DNA from: Anastrepha obliqua
Lineage: Eukaryota > Arthropoda > Insecta > Diptera > Tephritidae
NCBI RefSeq assembly: GCF_027943255.1
Contig: NC_072893.1
Coordinates: 33,068,001 to 33,132,000 of the forward strand
DNA length: 64,000 nucleotides
Direction: 5' to 3'
The position numbers and the translations under genes were made by a program. Positions 24,051-35,431 of the stretch are shown in pieces. The notes under the pieces were generated by a model, which made no database searches, had not been told where the DNA came from, and saw only the letters and a program-made list of their open reading frames with translations. The number at the start of each line of letters is the position of its first letter. The first letter of the stretch is position 1.

Positions 24051-24170
24051 GTCGTAGCCGAATGGATTGGTGTGTGACTACCATTCGGAATTCGAATCTC
24101 CGTGAAACACCAAAATGAAGAAAAAGTTTTCAGCCAAATACCCAAAAAAGGTGTAAGCGCCAATTATATA
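24051..24170 (+). repeat. tRNA-derived SINE, short second unit
   Basis: Begins GTCGTAGCCGAATGGATTGG, keeps the tRNA-like head and B box, then jumps from AATGAAGAAAAAGTTTT directly to CAGCCAAATACCCAAAAAAG and the AATTATATA tail. The 150 bp body is deleted. Head-to-tail joining with the first unit gives a SINE dimer. Confidence 0.85.
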
Positions 24171-27150
24171 ATTTGCCTAACTTAAGAATTTAAAATGTTT
24201 TTTGTTTAATCGTTTCGGCCCAAATGTTAGCTGAGAGCAATTTCGCATGTTTATAGGCTTATCAGTAGCATTATTTTTGTTCTTGTTTGATGAGCAGTAA
24301 TGATAACGGTAGTCGTTTGTGGCTGCAAAAAGTGTGATCAAATAATAACTCATTTGTGAAGCATTTAATAAAGTAACTTAAAAAAAAATTATAGTGTTTA
24401 GCGAACAATTTTTTTGAGTGTTCAGCAAACGTTAAATTAAATAAACATTTTCCAAATTTGCTCACAAGAAAGCAGCAAAAAAAAAAGGTGACGACTTGAA
24501 ATTTTGTGTAGACACTTCTAGAGAAAATATGAAAGAGTAGAGAAAAACTATATAGAGGAATCATTAAAAAGTTAAGATGAGGTTAATGAAAATAGCGTAT
24601 GTAAGTTCCGTTAAGGGGACAGATACCTGTAAAATTAAAAAAAAAAAAAAATTTGGCGTACACGATACCTCGGAAAGTTATTGACCGATTTCCCTGAAAT
24701 TTTGCATACATGATGTGATACTACTTTCTGTATGAATTTACAATTCGACAATTTTTCGAAAAAATAATTTTTTCGAGGCAAAAACAGTACAAAAATTCAC
24801 CCCAAAATCATTATTTTTTTTTTTGAAGCATTTTATTCCGCGAATTTCTTTTTTCGATTTTTGTTTACTTCACATAGAAATTATGAAATTAATAAACAAA
24901 AAAGATTTTTGGTTTTTTGTATTTAGGTCAGTCACGCCGATGCTACAATGCCCGCCGATTGAGAAGCCCCGCTGCGGCCTTCCTGGAAGAATTGAGTGTA
25001 CATTCGCCATTTCAAATGATTGAAAGAAAAAAAAAATGTTTGTACTATTTTAATGTATAAATAAACTGTATGCCAATTTTGAAAAAAATATATTGACTTC
25101 TTTATTTTAAATAATTTAATGAAAATCAGTGAAAATATGGCCTTAAGTTAAGTTAAGTTTCGTTAAGTTAAGCTGAGCTAATGTTACGCTGATTTAATTT
25201 AAGTCAAGTTGATTAGTTCAAGTTAAATTCAGTTAAGTTAAATTATGACTTGCATAACGAAGGTATTTTCTCAATATTGAAAGAAAAGAAAAAGGAGACA
25301 ACTCCAAATGTTACTCATACGCACGGGCGTGCCTACAAAGTAAAGAATTAATGTTTATTTTAGTCTTATGTGTGCATGCTTTGATTGCAAGTTGCAGATG
25401 TGCAGTATCTAAATCGTCCCTTCTAATGGGCAAATACTCATACACACATACGCACACATGTCATAATATTCTACTTTTTGTTTCACCGCATTTTATTGCC
25501 TTTAATTTAGTTAAACACTCACTTTGTTATCCCCTTGCAGGCACACACAAACACACCACACACACACAATCACATCACATACACACATACCCATAAACAT
25601 ACATGCAATTAACTTACATTAGTATAGTTTGGCTTTGCAACTTACAATAGTTAAGATAAGTTATTTTTCCATTTGTTATTTTTTTACTATTTGTTTTTGC
25701 TGCCTTTGATCATTGCTTTTAACAATTCTCTGACAGCTTCGATGTTGGATTTTTTTTTGTTTTCGTGTGCTCTCTTAAAACTACCAATGGTTGTTTTTGT
25801 TTACACAAAAATATCTCAATTGGTACATAATGGCAATAAATACGAGAGTGTGTAACAAAGAACACTCAAACTCATTCTTTTCACACACAAACACTCACAT
25901 GCACTCCTACATATTTGCGCTCTTTTATGTACACAAACTTACACGAGGGCACTCATGCTAGTATTTATACAGCACTTGGGTAAAAAGAGGAGAGGGTGGT
26001 GAGATCTAGAAAGGTTGTTCTGTTGCAGACAGTTATAGCTCAGCTGTTGCCAAGCCGACATACATACACACATGCAAGTGTACATTTATACGTATTTACT
26101 CAGTTGTATTTTCGACTACCATTCCTTCTAGCGCTCGAATAATAGAAATACCTTCAAACTTTCATGATAGTCTGCAGTTGAAAACACAGATACCTTCACA
26201 TAAATAATACGTCCAATAAAACATATGAGCCATTAAAACGTGATTTCTAAGTGACGTTGATGAATTTAATGGAGTTCTATATAGCAAATTTTCAAAACTA
26301 CTTATTTGGTTTCCGCCAAAAACCAAATACTTACTTTGGTTCGCTTATCAATTGTTTGGCTTCACATATTTACTATCTCCTTCAAGTACATACACTTATA
26401 CATATAAGTACAAGTATAATCAATGTTTATTTTCCCAATCGAAGTATTTGTGCGTTTTATTGCAATACGTTTTTTCGCCTCAGATGCTGTTACATCATAA
26501 ATACCTGATTTATGGCATATGAATTTGGGCGAAACAACAATACTTGAAAGCTTTTATGATCACTTTCGTGATTGTTGCTACTTTACCACCACTTGTTTGT
26601 TATATTTTGGTATTCTCCCAGTTTGTGTTCGATTTTTGCGTTCGATTTATTTTTTTTTGGAGTCTTCTACTAGTAGGAGCCGCTTTGATGTGCTTACTTA
26701 AAGTGTCTGTAAATGTGAATGGAGGCGTGACTTTTCTGGTGTAGCACAGCTTTGTAATTTCTCAACATAATCCCTCTTGTGCTCAATATGCTACGTCCTA
26801 CATAACCCCACTTCTAACGCCTCTATTGCTGTTATCAGAATATGGGCTTCATCAAAATAGTCATTAACCATATTTCGTTATTAAAGCCAGTTTTTTCAGC
26901 TAAGTCTTTTATATTGTAAGCAGGTATCGCTGCGTAGTGTGCTTCTGCGTGGCATACCGATAAAAAATACTAAGGTCAAGACCCCCTGATGACATGAAAA
27001 ATCAAAATGATAGAAAAGAGGAGGTGGTCATAGTGTGGCATGCAATGGTATACCTCTCAGTGCGTTTAATCGCAGGAAAAGAATGGCTGACAGGGAATAA
27101 GTGCTTGAAGGCTTACTGCCAAATTTCCGTGAATTGATCTCTGGCTACTG
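24171..27150. other. Non-coding stretch with simple repeats
   Basis: No supported gene. Contents: a segment from about 24612 starting TTAAGGGGACAGATACC, of possible MITE origin; an AAGTT-rich imperfect array at 25144-25243; and a CA-rich run at 25541-25590. The ORFs here are low complexity. Confidence 0.5.
25541..25590. repeat. CA-rich microsatellite
   Basis: Run of ACACACA units with interspersed AATCAC, followed by ACACACATACCC. Confidence 0.75.
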
Positions 27151-27152
27151 GC

Positions 27153-27472
27153 GGCCGCCGTAGCCAAATAGGTTAATGCGTGACTACCATTTGGATGTCA
27201 GAGAGAGAACGTTGGTTTCAATCTCGGTGAAAGACCAAAATACAGGAAAAGTTTTATCTAATTGCGGTCGCCCCCTCGGCAGGAAATGGCAAACCTCCGA
27301 GTGTATTTCTGCCATGAAAAAGCTCCTCAAAAAAATATCTGCCGTTCGGAATAGGCTTGAAACTGTAGGTCCCTCCATTTGTGGAACAACATCAAGATGC
27401 ACACCACAAATAGGACGAGGAGCTCGGCCAAACACCCAAAAAAGGTGTACACGCCATTTATATATATATATA
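27153..27472 (+). repeat. tRNA-derived SINE, near full length
   Basis: Head GCCGCCGTAGCCAAATAGGT (A-box-like), B box GGTTTCAATCTCGG, body with CGGCAGGAAATGGCAAACCT and CCACAAATAGGACGAGGAGC, and tail of TATATATATATA. More diverged at the A box than the 42.1 kb copy. Confidence 0.88.
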
Positions 27473-28079
27473 ACTGAGCGTAGACTTTGAATGTTGCTTT
27501 TTGAAGTTAAATTTCAATATTAACTATCAAATAATTCCTCTCGTTGGCATTCAATATAAAACATACAATAAAATATTTAGATTTCCATGACTTCCCAGAT
27601 TTTTATGACTTATAAGATTTGAATAATGCAGAAAATTCTAATGTAAATTGACTATGTGAATGTTCAGGGCCAGCTAGGCCAAGACTTCGCTCTTTCGGTA
27701 AGCTTTGCTTAAAGTAAATTAATGAGTTCTCAGACATCGAGAAAAAAAATTTGCTGCTCACAAAATGGATCTGACTTAAAAAAAAGAAAAGACAAAATAC
27801 ATCATTACACGAGAACAGTGGTAGTAAAATAGAGCTGGTCCCTACTTAGGATTATTTCAGTAGAAATATTCAACCATTTCAACAAGAACAGCAACAACAA
27901 GGAATAACTGTGCAGAAAAAACAAAAAAAACATCGAACACCCCTTGCTTTTTTCTTATTCGGAAGCGAAGGCATTGATTATCTCGTCTCGTCTCAGCACT
28001 TCTCCTTAACTTTAGTAATAGAGTGACCTGTTTTTTTTTCTTTCGTGTTCTACCATATTTGCTCTTCATATATTGCGCC

Positions 28080-28600
28080 TATGATAAAGGTTCAGCGACT
28101 AGCTGCTTTACGCATGACAGGAGCGCTAAGCCTTCAAATGAACTCTCATACAGTACCTATGGGCATAGCTGAATAAACCGAAATAATATAGCCAATATGG
28201 GCTATATGGTCCCGGTTTTTAAACAGGAAAAAAGGTTTAAGATCACTATCGAAAAAAAGGGGTGGCGTAAGGGCTTTAGCTCCAAATGCATTACACTTAA
28301 CTTTTATAGGGACAGTTCTAAAATGATTAGTGGAGTAGGCGCTGGGACATACTGTCTAAAGTTATACCTAAAGAAGTCATATAAGCCTCCAGCTCACAGG
28401 CAGCAAAGCTAGATTCTGCTACTACTGGGACCAACTCCAAGGCTAACTTTTACATAGATAGTCAGACAGCCATTAAAGCAATTAAATGGTTTAGTACAAC
28501 GTCCAAGATCGTTCTTCAGAGCAAGGAGTCAGTAGAAAGGTTAGCAGCGAATTATAAGCTACATTTATATTCCAGGTCTTAAGCGCATTGGTATCGCTCC
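28080..28600 (+). pseudogene. RNase H LINE remnant
   Basis: The post-RT block 'MIKVQRLAALRMTGALS' is followed by linker sequence and the start of RNase H: 'FYRDSSKMISGVGAGTYCLK' (for FYTDGSK..., catalytic Asp kept), then 'FYIDSQTAIKAIKWFSTTSK' (second Asp). It ends near 'YIPGLKRIG'. Stops between the blocks make it dead. It lies directly upstream of the mariner at 28907. Confidence 0.72.
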
Positions 28601-28906
28601 ATCTGGTGTCGCTATGGACCGAACCGGTCTGTGCGTGACTGCAAGTCAACTAGGTCAATCTAAACTTACCTTCCACGATGGAGAAATTCAGGATTCTGTT
28701 TCAGTGAGCACTCTTATTCCTAACTGCAAGCATCTAATCTATTCATGTTTGGTCAAAAATATTAAAAAATATAACTTATTTTATAATAGAGAATCGGTTG
28801 CTGGGTTAAGTTCAGCTATTTTGGTAATTTATTTAAATTATCTTGCGTTTTGTTTATATTTCTTATTAGTAAGTTGATCTCACCCTCTTCTCAAGGTAAA
28901 GATATT

Positions 28907-30533
28907 TGATGCGCAACTAAGTTCCCGCTGTTTGTCAATAGACGCCGCCAGCAGTGTGTGTTAGTCGATTCTAACATAACGTAAACGTCATAAACCAAGC
29001 TTAGACATATGGTAAACAAACTGCTTCGACACATCAGTGATTTTGTTTTGATATCATCTACTTTTGGTTTTGTGAAAATGTCTGATTTTGTGCCGAATAA
29101 TCGTCATTTGCGCGAAGTGTTGATTTTCCCCGTTCAATCGAAAAAACCGGCGGCTGAAGCGCATCGAGAGCTACAAAAAGTTTATGGAGATGCTGCTTTA
29201 AGTGAAACAACGTGCTGAGATTGGTTCTGTCGCTTCAAAGACGGTGATTTTAATGTTGACGACCGTCCGCGTGAAGGAAGGCCAAAAACCTCCGAAAACG
29301 CTGAATTGGAGGCATTGCTCAATGAGGATCCGTGTCAAACGCAAGAAGAGCTTGTTTCAGTATTAGGAGTTACCCGCCAATCCATTTCCCAGCTATTGCA
29401 TGCTTTGGGAATGATTCAGAAATAGGGGACTTGGGTTCCTTATGAGTTAAAATCAAAGGATGTTGAACGTCGTTTTTTCGCCTGTGAAGAACTGCTCCAA
29501 CTGCAAATTGAGGCCGGCCAGGATGGGCCGTAGATATGGATGTGGACTATATGTGGTTTCAACAGGACGGTGCCACTTGTCACACAGCTAACGAAACAAT
29601 GGCTCTTTCGCGCGAAAAATTTGATGGCCGAATAATCTCACGTCGCGGCAATGTCAATTGGCCGCCAAGATCATGTGATTTGACACCGTTGGACTTCTCT
29701 TTTTAGAGTTATTTGAAAGAAAAGATGTACATCGATAAGTCAGCATTAATTCAAGAGCTTAAGGATGAGATAATTCGGCACATTAACGGCAATTATGATT
29801 CAGCGACATCGAAAATTTAGACCATCGAATGGAGGTGTGCCGTCGAGGCCGCGGCGGACATTTGGCCAATACTTTGTTTTGTACGTAATTGAGCCATACC
29901 AGTATTATCATAATAAAGAGAAATTACAATAAGTTCCTAAAAAACTGTATTTTATTTAAAATCAACACCGGCCCTTGAAATTTAGCCACCCTTCATTTGG
30001 TGGAACCAAGTTGGTGCCGTTTATTATGAACTGTTAAAACCAAGCGAAACCATCACTGAGGATCGACTTCATCGGTGTCGACTTCAATGGATACGACTGA
30101 GCCGAGCACTGTGCGAGAAGCGGGCGCAATACGCGGAGAGGCATACAAAAGTGATTCTACAGCATGACAACGCTCGGCCTCACGTTGCCAAACCTGTTAA
30201 AACCTTGCTGGAAACACTGAAATGGGAAGTCCTACCTCACCCGCCATATTCTTCAGATATTGCAGCGTCCGATTATCACCTGTTCCGATCGATGGCAGTT
30301 CCATTCATATGAAGACATCAAAACATGGCGTGATCCGTGGATAGCCTCAGACGTGAATAGATGAACAGTTTTATCGCGACGGTATACGAGATCTACCAGA
30401 AAGATGAAAAAAAATAGTAGCCAACGATGGGCAATAGTTTCAATGATTCACTTGTAACCATTTTTTCAGAATAAAGTTGTATTTTTATCAAAAAATACAG
30501 CGAGAACTTACTTGCGCACCTAATAAATTTTGT
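28907..30533 (+). mobile_element. Mariner copy interrupted by a foreign element piece
   Basis: The ends match the 36666-37897 family: left TGCGCAACTAAGTTC, right GAACTTACTTGCGCACCTAA. The transposase starts at ATG 29078, 'MSDFVPNNRHLREVLIF', with helix-turn-helix blocks 'LQKVYGDAALSETTC' and 'TQEELVSVLGVTRQSISQLL'. The frame is lost at 29508, where part of an ITm element sits. Mariner sequence resumes near 29998 with 'GAVYYELLKPSETIT', then 'VILQHDNARPHVAKPVKTLL' and 'SSDIAASDYHLF'. The block with the first catalytic Asp (VTGDEKW) is missing at the junction. Stops at 29217 and 29424 add to the damage. Confidence 0.9.
29508..29991 (+). mobile_element. ITm (36-residue spacing) piece inside mariner
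   Basis: Reads 'VDYMWFQQDGATCHTANET' and 'VNWPPRSCDLTPLDF', then a stop where YFLWGY should be, then '[12 protein letters not shown]', the C-terminal signature also seen at 41353-41390. The right terminus TTGAAATTTAGCCACC matches the 41523 end. The left terminus is missing, so this is a 5'-truncated piece rather than a clean insertion. Subfamily as at 41005-41523. Confidence 0.85.
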
Positions 30534-31789
30534 TGAATATTTTTTTTTTAATTTAGGCAACTTTAGGCCAAATTAGTAAAACTGCAATGCATTGTAAAAA
30601 ATTTTGATTTTTAGTGACAATATTCTACAGTTCTTCCTCTTTTATAATTATTTTATGGCATTCTTGTTCTTCTTTTTGCAGCTGCGCAGTGTTATTCGTT
30701 GGCATAAAAGTATTATTCGAAAAGGGTCTACTTTGAATGCGTTAGCGTGGATTTGAATGTATAATAACTATTGTGTGTTTTATTGACCAATTCTCAGCAC
30801 TTTTTCCCAGATAATGTATATTCATATTTAAGCTTAGAAGCTTTTGTATTGCATACCTCCATTAACAGGTCTATCTAGCTTGAACTTCCGTATTTTCCCT
30901 TCCGCTCTTCCGCTATTATCATCAGAATTACTTGACCACAAATATTAGCCTGTGGGCGGTCTATACTTTAATTGCCAAAAATGGCAGTGTACCTTGCAAC
31001 CACACAACACAACGGCACCTTACTCGTTGAGTTGAAGACAGACTGCTAATAATTTACCCCGTAAGGCATACAATATTTGTATATGAGTACATTAGTAGGA
31101 ATGTATGGGTGCGTATGTATGTATAAGCATGCAATATTTTAGCATGAAATAATATCGTAAAAGGCATCTACAGAAAACCTCGAGCAAATAACGAAATAAA
31201 TAACCCAACAACATTACGTTTAGTAGCATAAACATAAAATAGCATAAGCATAAACATAAACTGTTTACCTGCTGCAAATTACTAAGCACGAAATATGACT
31301 ACAATTAAATACTCACATAGGCACATAATTGTACCGTATAAATACTCATACTAATAAGCGATAAGTAGGAGCTGTGTTGGTAGTCTTAGCGCAAGTATCA
31401 TACAATAATGGAAGCGGAGTGCGTCGGCAAGGCAGGCAATAATAATGTTGTTTCTATAGTGAAAAGTGTACCGAAAGCCGAATTGAATAGCACATTCATA
31501 CCCACTAGGGATGCCAATACCGAGCTATTAAGTATTGGGAATCTCAGCTGAAATGAGTCCCGGCAAGGAAAATATATAGTTTGTAAAAATGAACAGATGA
31601 TGATGATAATCGATATACGTCCGGTTCACTTGATTAGAGGAAATCATTTTTATGGAAGAAAATGGTCATTAAAGCAACCATATTTGAGTTAGTAATCCAA
31701 GTCTTTCTGATAATTCAAGTGAAGAACGTATGCATGCGTCAAAATAATATTCCATTTAACGGTATTTCACAGCAGTAAAACTTCAACAG
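30534..31789. other. AT-rich non-coding stretch
   Basis: No supported gene. Runs of TATGTATG-like motifs near 31100. Nothing with protein-like composition on either strand. Confidence 0.5.
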
Positions 31790-32430
31790 AAGGGCGATCC
31801 TGCAATCTGTGCCAATTACCGCGGGAGTAGTCTTCTAAATATCGCCTATAAGGTCCTAGCAAGCGTATTGTGTGAAAGGCTGAAGCCCACCGTCAACCAA
31901 TTGATTGGACCTTATCAGTGTGACTTTAGACCTGGAAAGTCTACCATCGACCAAATATTTACAATACGCCAAATCTTGGAAAAAGTAACACTCTATAAGG
32001 CTCTCATCATGCCCGTCCTAACGTATGGCGCAGAAGCTTGGACGATGACAACATCCGATGAAGCGACGCTTGGAGTGTTTGAGAGAAAGATTCTGCGTAC
32101 AATTTTTGGACCTTTGCACGTTGGCAACGCCGAATATCGCAGGGATGGAACGATGAGCTGCATGAGCTTTACGACGACATAGACATAGCGCAGCGAAAAA
32201 AGATCCAGCGGCTATGTTGGCTGGGTCATGTCGTCCGAATGGATACAAACGCTCCGGCTTTGAAAGTATTCGATGCGGTACCAGCTGGTGGTAGCAGAGG
32301 AAGAGGGCGGCCTCCTATGCGTTGGAAAGATCAGGTGGAGAAGGACTTGGCTTCACTTGGTGTGTCCAATTGGCGCCGGTTAGCACGAGAAAGAAACGAC
32401 TGGCGCGCTTTGTTAAACTCGAAAGGACGG
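31790..32430 (+). pseudogene. RTE-like LINE with internal deletion
   Basis: RT finger and palm entry motifs 'CANYRGSSLLNIAYKVLAS' and 'YQCDFRPGKSTIDQIFTI' are followed abruptly at about 31985 by the post-RT block 'LYKALIMPVLTYGAEAWTMT' and 'VFERKILRTIFGPLHVG'. The catalytic YADD region is therefore deleted. After a frameshift at about 32140 the tail runs 'RKKIQRLCWLGHVVRMDTNA', 'GRGRPPMRWKDQVEKDL' and 'WRRLARERNDWRALLNS'. The tail is well kept and open to the end. The same family is at 18790-19270. Confidence 0.85.
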
Positions 32431-32556
32431 CGTTTTGCGACGATTGAGGAGATAAAAACCGAATTGCTGAGCGAGCTCAAGGACATACCAAAAAGTGCAT
32501 ATCAAAACTGCTTCGAGGATTGGAAAAAAACGCTGGCACAACTGTATTTTAAATAA
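32239..32556 (+). CDS. Chimeric ORF: LINE tail fused to mariner C-terminus
   Basis: One uninterrupted 105-codon frame. Residues 1-61 are the RTE-like LINE tail ('MDTNAPALKVFDAVPAGGSR', 'WRRLARERNDWRALLNS'). From about residue 62 it is the C-terminus of a mariner transposase: 'GRRFATIEEIKTELLSEL', 'SAYQNCFEDWKKTLAQL'. The mariner part matches the C-terminus of the 8652-9902 family (RRYVTIGEIKTASKEEL) but is better preserved. The join is seamless in frame. This is most likely chance fusion of two dead elements, and there is no promoter evidence. Confidence 0.6.
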   Translation: MDTNAPALKVFDAVPAGGSRGRGRPPMRWKDQVEKDLASLGVSNWRRLARERNDWRALLNSKGRRFATIEEIKTELLSELKDIPKSAYQNCFEDWKKTLAQLYFK

Positions 32557-32630
32557 AATTGATGAGTAAATAATTTGTTTTTTTTTTCAGAAACATGAAA
32601 ATTCACCTTATATTTTGAACGCACCTCCTA
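32425..32630 (+). mobile_element. Mariner 3' end fragment
   Basis: C-terminal coding part, then a 3' flank ending TTATATTTTGAACGCACCTC, which matches a terminal inverted repeat of the GAGGTGYGTTCAAAA type seen at 8652. The 5' three quarters of the element are absent, replaced by the LINE. Confidence 0.75.
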
Positions 32631-32639
32631 CATTGCTAG

Positions 32640-33860
32640 ATATACATGTTTCCATCTCTAAGCCAATCAGTGAATGCTTTTTCTAAAATATCGTTCCCCT
32701 TCTTAATCAAATCAGTCATTCGGAAATTTCTTTTTCACATTTTCTTAAAAATCGAAGTCCTGCTCCACAAAAGCGCGTCACATCCATGCAAACAAGTGGT
32801 AATCAGATCGAGCTAAGACTGCTGAATAAATCATGAAAGGATTCTACCTCATACTTGGCACGCTTTCATCAACGTGATAGTGCAATTGTTTTCAAAGAAA
32901 ATAATTTTGCATTGACTTCAAAGAAAATAATTTTGTTTTGCCTTTTTTGATTTTGTGCGCGCTTTTGAAGCAAAGCATGATTCAATTCCATTCCATCGGT
33001 ACCGTTAATTTACAATAGCTTCACTTAAGTTTAGATGCTTATATCAGATTGCAATTCTCCAATCCCCAAAAACAAAGACCGCTGCCTTTGTGTTTCTGAA
33101 GCAACTTGGTTTTAGTCGACGTGAACTGTTGACCAATTTTCTTTGCTTGCATTTCACAAAATGGGTACATATATCGACTTTTCAACGACATTAACGATTC
33201 GATAAATAGTGATTTCCTTTTGTATTTTGCTAGCATCATTTGGTAGGAGTTTTCTTCTGTGTGCACACAACTTGACGTAGTTAGCACAGCAAAAAAATCC
33301 GTTGTTGTGAGAGGCTTGCAAAATCCAGTATTTGCCAGCAGAGGTTAGAGAAGAAAATCGTAAAAACACTCGATTGATGGCGTTCGAAATTTCATAAATT
33401 GCTATCTATCGGCAGCTATGTGTGAACTCCGGCCTCATAGGTACGAAAATAGGTGTACGATTTTCCGAGACAGTGCAGTTGATACCCGTATTTGTCACCT
33501 ATGATCCATCTTTTACTGACAAAATCAACCAATAAACAAATCAGCTCTTAACTAATCTGCGTAACAATCGTCTGCCACACTACAATTTTAATCAGAATTA
33601 ACTGTGCCGGTAATCCCGATTAACGCCGCCGCCGTTCTAGGCATATTTGTAGAGCAAAAATAATCACCGCATCGCAAGATTTATGATTTCTGCAAATGGC
33701 GTCGTATGCCAAACTTATTTTGTACTTATGAAGTAGACAGCTCCAGTATACAAACAGACAAGCAATGGAACGTGCGAAGGTCAAAATAAAGATTTCCAAC
33801 ACCGAAAATACACATTTTGTGCCATCTTGCCTTTGAATTCTGTTCTGGGGCATATGCTCC
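32640..33860. other. Non-coding stretch with a dispersed repeat
   Basis: No supported gene. 33655-33842 resembles 10040-10290 (ATGGCGTCGTATG, AGCAATGGA, AATAAAGATTT, then TTTTGTGCCATCTTGCC). A further partial relative is at 57535-57640. Confidence 0.5.
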
Positions 33861-33866
33861 TCTCAT

Positions 33867-34735
33867 ATGAAAGAAAAATTTAAACCGGGAGATCTTACTG
33901 GAAACCTCAATATTCTAAATAGGGTTGAACATGCAGCATGCATGACCCAGGCGAATGACCCCACGGAACACGTAAACAATTTTAGTAAGAGATACAAGAT
34001 TATCTTCTCATACAGGGAAAAGTGGAACACTAGCCCAACTGGCTACATAATGACTCGAAAAAATGGTATAAAGATGGATCCAAAACGCTCCAGGGAGTAA
34101 GAGCAGGAATTGTGGGGTCTGGAGCACACCAATTTTTAGCACTGAGTAAAGATACCACAATTATCCATGCAGAGTTCTTCGCTATAAAAGAAACAGTGGA
34201 AATCATATCCAAAGAGGATTCGAAAAAGTAAAACTTAAAATACTTTCGGACCGTCAATCAGTCCTCAAAATCTTAAATAGCTTTACGATCAATTCAAAAG
34301 TCTTTATAGAGTGCACATATACACTCAAAAAACTGGTGACTCTTACATGAGGCTCCAAGACATGAGGGACACGAAGGAAACGAGAAGGCAGACTTTTAGG
34401 CCACAAAAAGGGGTGGAAGGGTCATTTATTAGATCAACCACATTTTTCGGTTTTAATAAAAACAACCTCAAACAGGAAAGAAAAATGGGCCAAAATAAAA
34501 ATCAAGGTATATTGAAACGGCACACACGACTGTGCAATGGCAAAATCGGTTCTAATCCCAGACAAAACGGTCATCAGATTACTCTCTGGAGTACTTACAG
34601 GCCACTTTGCCTGCAATAAACATTTCAATAAAATAGGACTATATAGCACTAGTTTCTGCAGTTCCTGCTGTGATGAAGAGGAGTCCATGGAACATTTAAT
34701 CAGAAGACTAAAAACGCTCGCCAGTGCATAAAGGC
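33867..34735 (+). pseudogene. RNase H LINE remnant
   Basis: The linker is followed by RNase H: 'KKWYKDGSKTLQGVRAGIVG' (first Asp), 'IIHAEFFAIKETVEIISK' (Glu), 'LKILSDRQSVLKILNS' (second Asp) after a stop. The tail follows: 'VIRLLSGVLTGHFACNKHFN', 'FCSSCCDEEESMEHLI', a CxxC...H knuckle. The blocks are in different frames. The KDGSK and LTGH motifs place it with the RNase H LINEs, in a subfamily not seen elsewhere here. Confidence 0.78.
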
Positions 34736-34799
34736 TTCAGCCTAAGTATTAGCATTACCAATTAAGTTTCTAGTGCTCCGATTTCTAGAGCTTTGAGAG

Positions 34800-35431
34800 A
34801 ATTTAAGGGGTTACATATGTCCAGAATTTTCAAAAAACCAATAATTTTTAGCAGATTATTATTTTCTATAGTTTTAGTGGTATTTCTGTGGAAGTCGATT
34901 GTAAAAATTTCCCATAGATACAAAGTTATGGTAGAATATGTAACTGCCCGACGAGAGTTTGATGCGCACGGGTAGCTGTCGAGCTCTTGAAAGTTTAAAC
35001 TTGTTTTTCTCAAGACTACTTTTTCCGGCATGGTCTGCATGATAACTCACACAATTAAGATGCGGTTTTTTTAAGTATTCGAAAGTGTTTTCTCTATAGT
35101 TCGTCGAGCCGGATTTTTCATATTTTTATTAAAAAAATTTTATAAATTTAATTAATGTGTGATATTTATGACGTAAAACGTATACTTTTTTTCGTTATCT
35201 TAGTAAATTATAAAATTTTTCGCAATTCAAAAATCCGGCTCCACAGACTATAACTACAACTTTATTTTACAAGAATATTTTAACTTTTTACAGATTCATC
35301 AACATTTCAAGGAGAAATAATGCATACCGTGGAGTAACTTTTTTTTTCATTGTACTTAGGGTCACACGATTTTTATATACTAATTTTTGTAAAGAAAAAT
35401 TAAAATACATTTTTTTATAAAGTTTAAATAG
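34800..35431. other. AT-rich stretch, possible MITE start
   Basis: No supported gene. Starts TTTAAGGGGTTACATATGTC, resembling the TTAAGGGG start at 24612. I could not find the opposite end. Confidence 0.35.

Noticed and set aside
25144..25243. Possible CRISPR-like or regulatory direct repeats (AAGTT units)
   Set aside because: Irregular short units without spacers in a eukaryotic genome; a degenerate simple repeat.
25351..25596. ORF ending in His/Thr repeats
   Set aside because: Created by the CA microsatellite.
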